Assembly (NCBI GenBank): GCA_020831485.1
Contig: JAFIGG010000001.1
Span: 62,001 to 126,000, forward strand
DNA: 64,000 nucleotides
Source of the DNA: Opitutales bacterium
Lineage (GTDB): Bacteria; Verrucomicrobiota; Verrucomicrobiia; Opitutales; Oceanipulchritudinaceae
Direction of reading: 5' to 3'
Shown here: piece after piece, positions 63,364 to 64,000 of the stretch
Layout: each line of letters starts with the position of its first letter
Numbering within the stretch: the stretch's first letter is position 1
The notes under the pieces: generated by a model
Databases searched by the model: none
What the model was told of the DNA's origin: nothing
Seen by the model: the letters and a program-made list of their open reading frames with translations, nothing else
Program-made: the position numbers and the translations under genes

Positions 63364-64000
63364 GCCAAGACCTCCGGATTGATGCAACAGCGTAAGGGTT
63401 CTCTCCTGACGGCACGCAGTGCCTCCTCGCCCGCAAGGCGCTGTAAGGTCGGCAGCGCATCTTCACTGAACCAGGCTAGGTGGGGCGAGAGCATGACCCG
63501 GGGTGAACGCCGTATCGGGTGATCGGGCGTCAACGGTTCCTCGGCAAACACATCCAGAGCGGCACCGCCCAATAAACCCTCTTCAAGGGCCTGAACCAGC
63601 GAAAGCGTGTCCACCAGGCCACCACGCGCAGTGTTCACCAGAATCGAACCCTTTTTCATCCGACTGAACTCTGCGGTGCCAATGAAACCGCGGGTTTCAT
63701 CCGTCAGCGGAAGGTGCAATGCAATAATGTCCGATGTTTCAATCAACTGATCCTTGGTGACCGATTGGATTCCCAGGGTTTCGAATTGAGAAGCAGACAG
63801 ATACGGATCGTATGCCACCGACTTCACACCGAAAGCCTGCATCCGTCGATGGACCTCACGCGCAATTCTGCCGAGCCCAGCGGTAGCAAAAACCACTGAC
63901 CGGAGACTTTTCTGCGGCCGGACTATCGGAGAATCGGGCCAGTCACCGGCACGGACGGAATGGGTATAGTGGATCAATTGCCGGCTCAGGGCAAGACACA
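63360..64000 (-). CDS. D-2-hydroxyacid dehydrogenase, partial
   Basis: C-terminal 213 residues of a gene that continues beyond the right edge; the frame stays open to 64000 (…'LALSRQLIHYTHSVRAGDWP'). The Rossmann motif is 'VFATAGLGRIAREVHRRM'. The catalytic triad is present: Arg in 'LVNTARGGLVD', Glu in 'DVFAEEPLTPDHP' and His in 'MLSPHLAWFS'. It is thus an active-type enzyme, unlike the paralogue at 38179-39201. It is the most upstream visible gene of the long minus-strand run, so the promoter of that run lies outside the window. Confidence 0.9.
   Translation of the reverse strand, partial: CLALSRQLIHYTHSVRAGDWPDSPIVRPQKSLRSVVFATAGLGRIAREVHRRMQAFGVKSVAYDPYLSASQFETLGIQSVTKDQLIETSDIIALHLPLTDETRGFIGTAEFSRMKKGSILVNTARGGLVDTLSLVQALEEGLLGGAALDVFAEEPLTPDHPIRRSPRVMLSPHLAWFSEDALPTLQRLAGEEALRAVRREPLRCCINPEVLA

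Overview
The window is gene-dense bacterial DNA (about 50-55% G+C by eye) that I read as a chromosomal segment of a Verrucomicrobiota bacterium, most likely class Opitutia. That placement is an inference. It rests on a core block (surA-like, mfd, rnc, parA) next to a very large accessory locus of heparinase II/III-like lyases, sodium:solute symporters, GntR-type regulation and sugar-acid enzymes, with no SusC/SusD pair and no sulfatase. No tRNA, rRNA, CRISPR array, integrase or insertion sequence was seen.

Layout. (1) 1-5227, minus strand: housekeeping genes for a periplasmic chaperone (partial), transcription-repair coupling factor, RNase III and ParA. (2) 5295-9305, minus: two secreted heparinase II/III-like lyases (subfamily A), followed at 9319-9435 by the C-terminal scrap of a third. 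(3) 9528-13642, minus: an amidohydrolase, a degenerate amidohydrolase-like partner, a DegT-type aminotransferase and a GntR-family sensor regulator. (4) 13853-15187, minus: L-serine dehydratase. (5) 15377-18937, plus: symporter, lipoprotein alpha/beta hydrolase and DapA-like aldolase. (6) 18959-27683, minus: nine tightly packed genes (aspartoacylase-like, SDR, threonine-synthase-like, RraA, RidA, M81 peptidase, SMP-30, kelch-symporter fusion), preceded by the N-terminal scrap of another subfamily-A lyase. (7) 28360-32236, plus: a second symporter, a D-2-hydroxyacid dehydrogenase and a galactonate-dehydratase-type enolase. (8) 32241-64000, minus: a colinear run of about 32 kb with seven more full-length heparinase-like proteins. 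Three belong to large subfamily B, one of them fused to an esterase-like hydrolase. Four belong to subfamily C, three of these in a tandem array showing gene conversion. Accessory sugar-binding-fold, Rid-like, dehydrogenase, SDR, lactonase and mutarotase-like genes are interspersed.

How it may work together (inference): secreted lyases cut a uronate-containing polysaccharide, and Na+ symporters import the small products. SDR oxidoreductases, SMP-30 lactonases, the DgoD-like dehydratase and the DapA-like aldolase form a plausible oxidative route to pyruvate. The dehydratase, Rid and peptidase/amidase genes suggest that an amino or amino-acyl component is also consumed. AT-rich inverted repeats sharing the core TTTT(N)TGTTTGC lie before sdaA/symporter 1 and in the divergent region before symporter 2 and the nine-gene operon. 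A related one lies before the aminotransferase operon. They look like operators of one regulator, with the GntR protein at 12491-13642 the obvious candidate.
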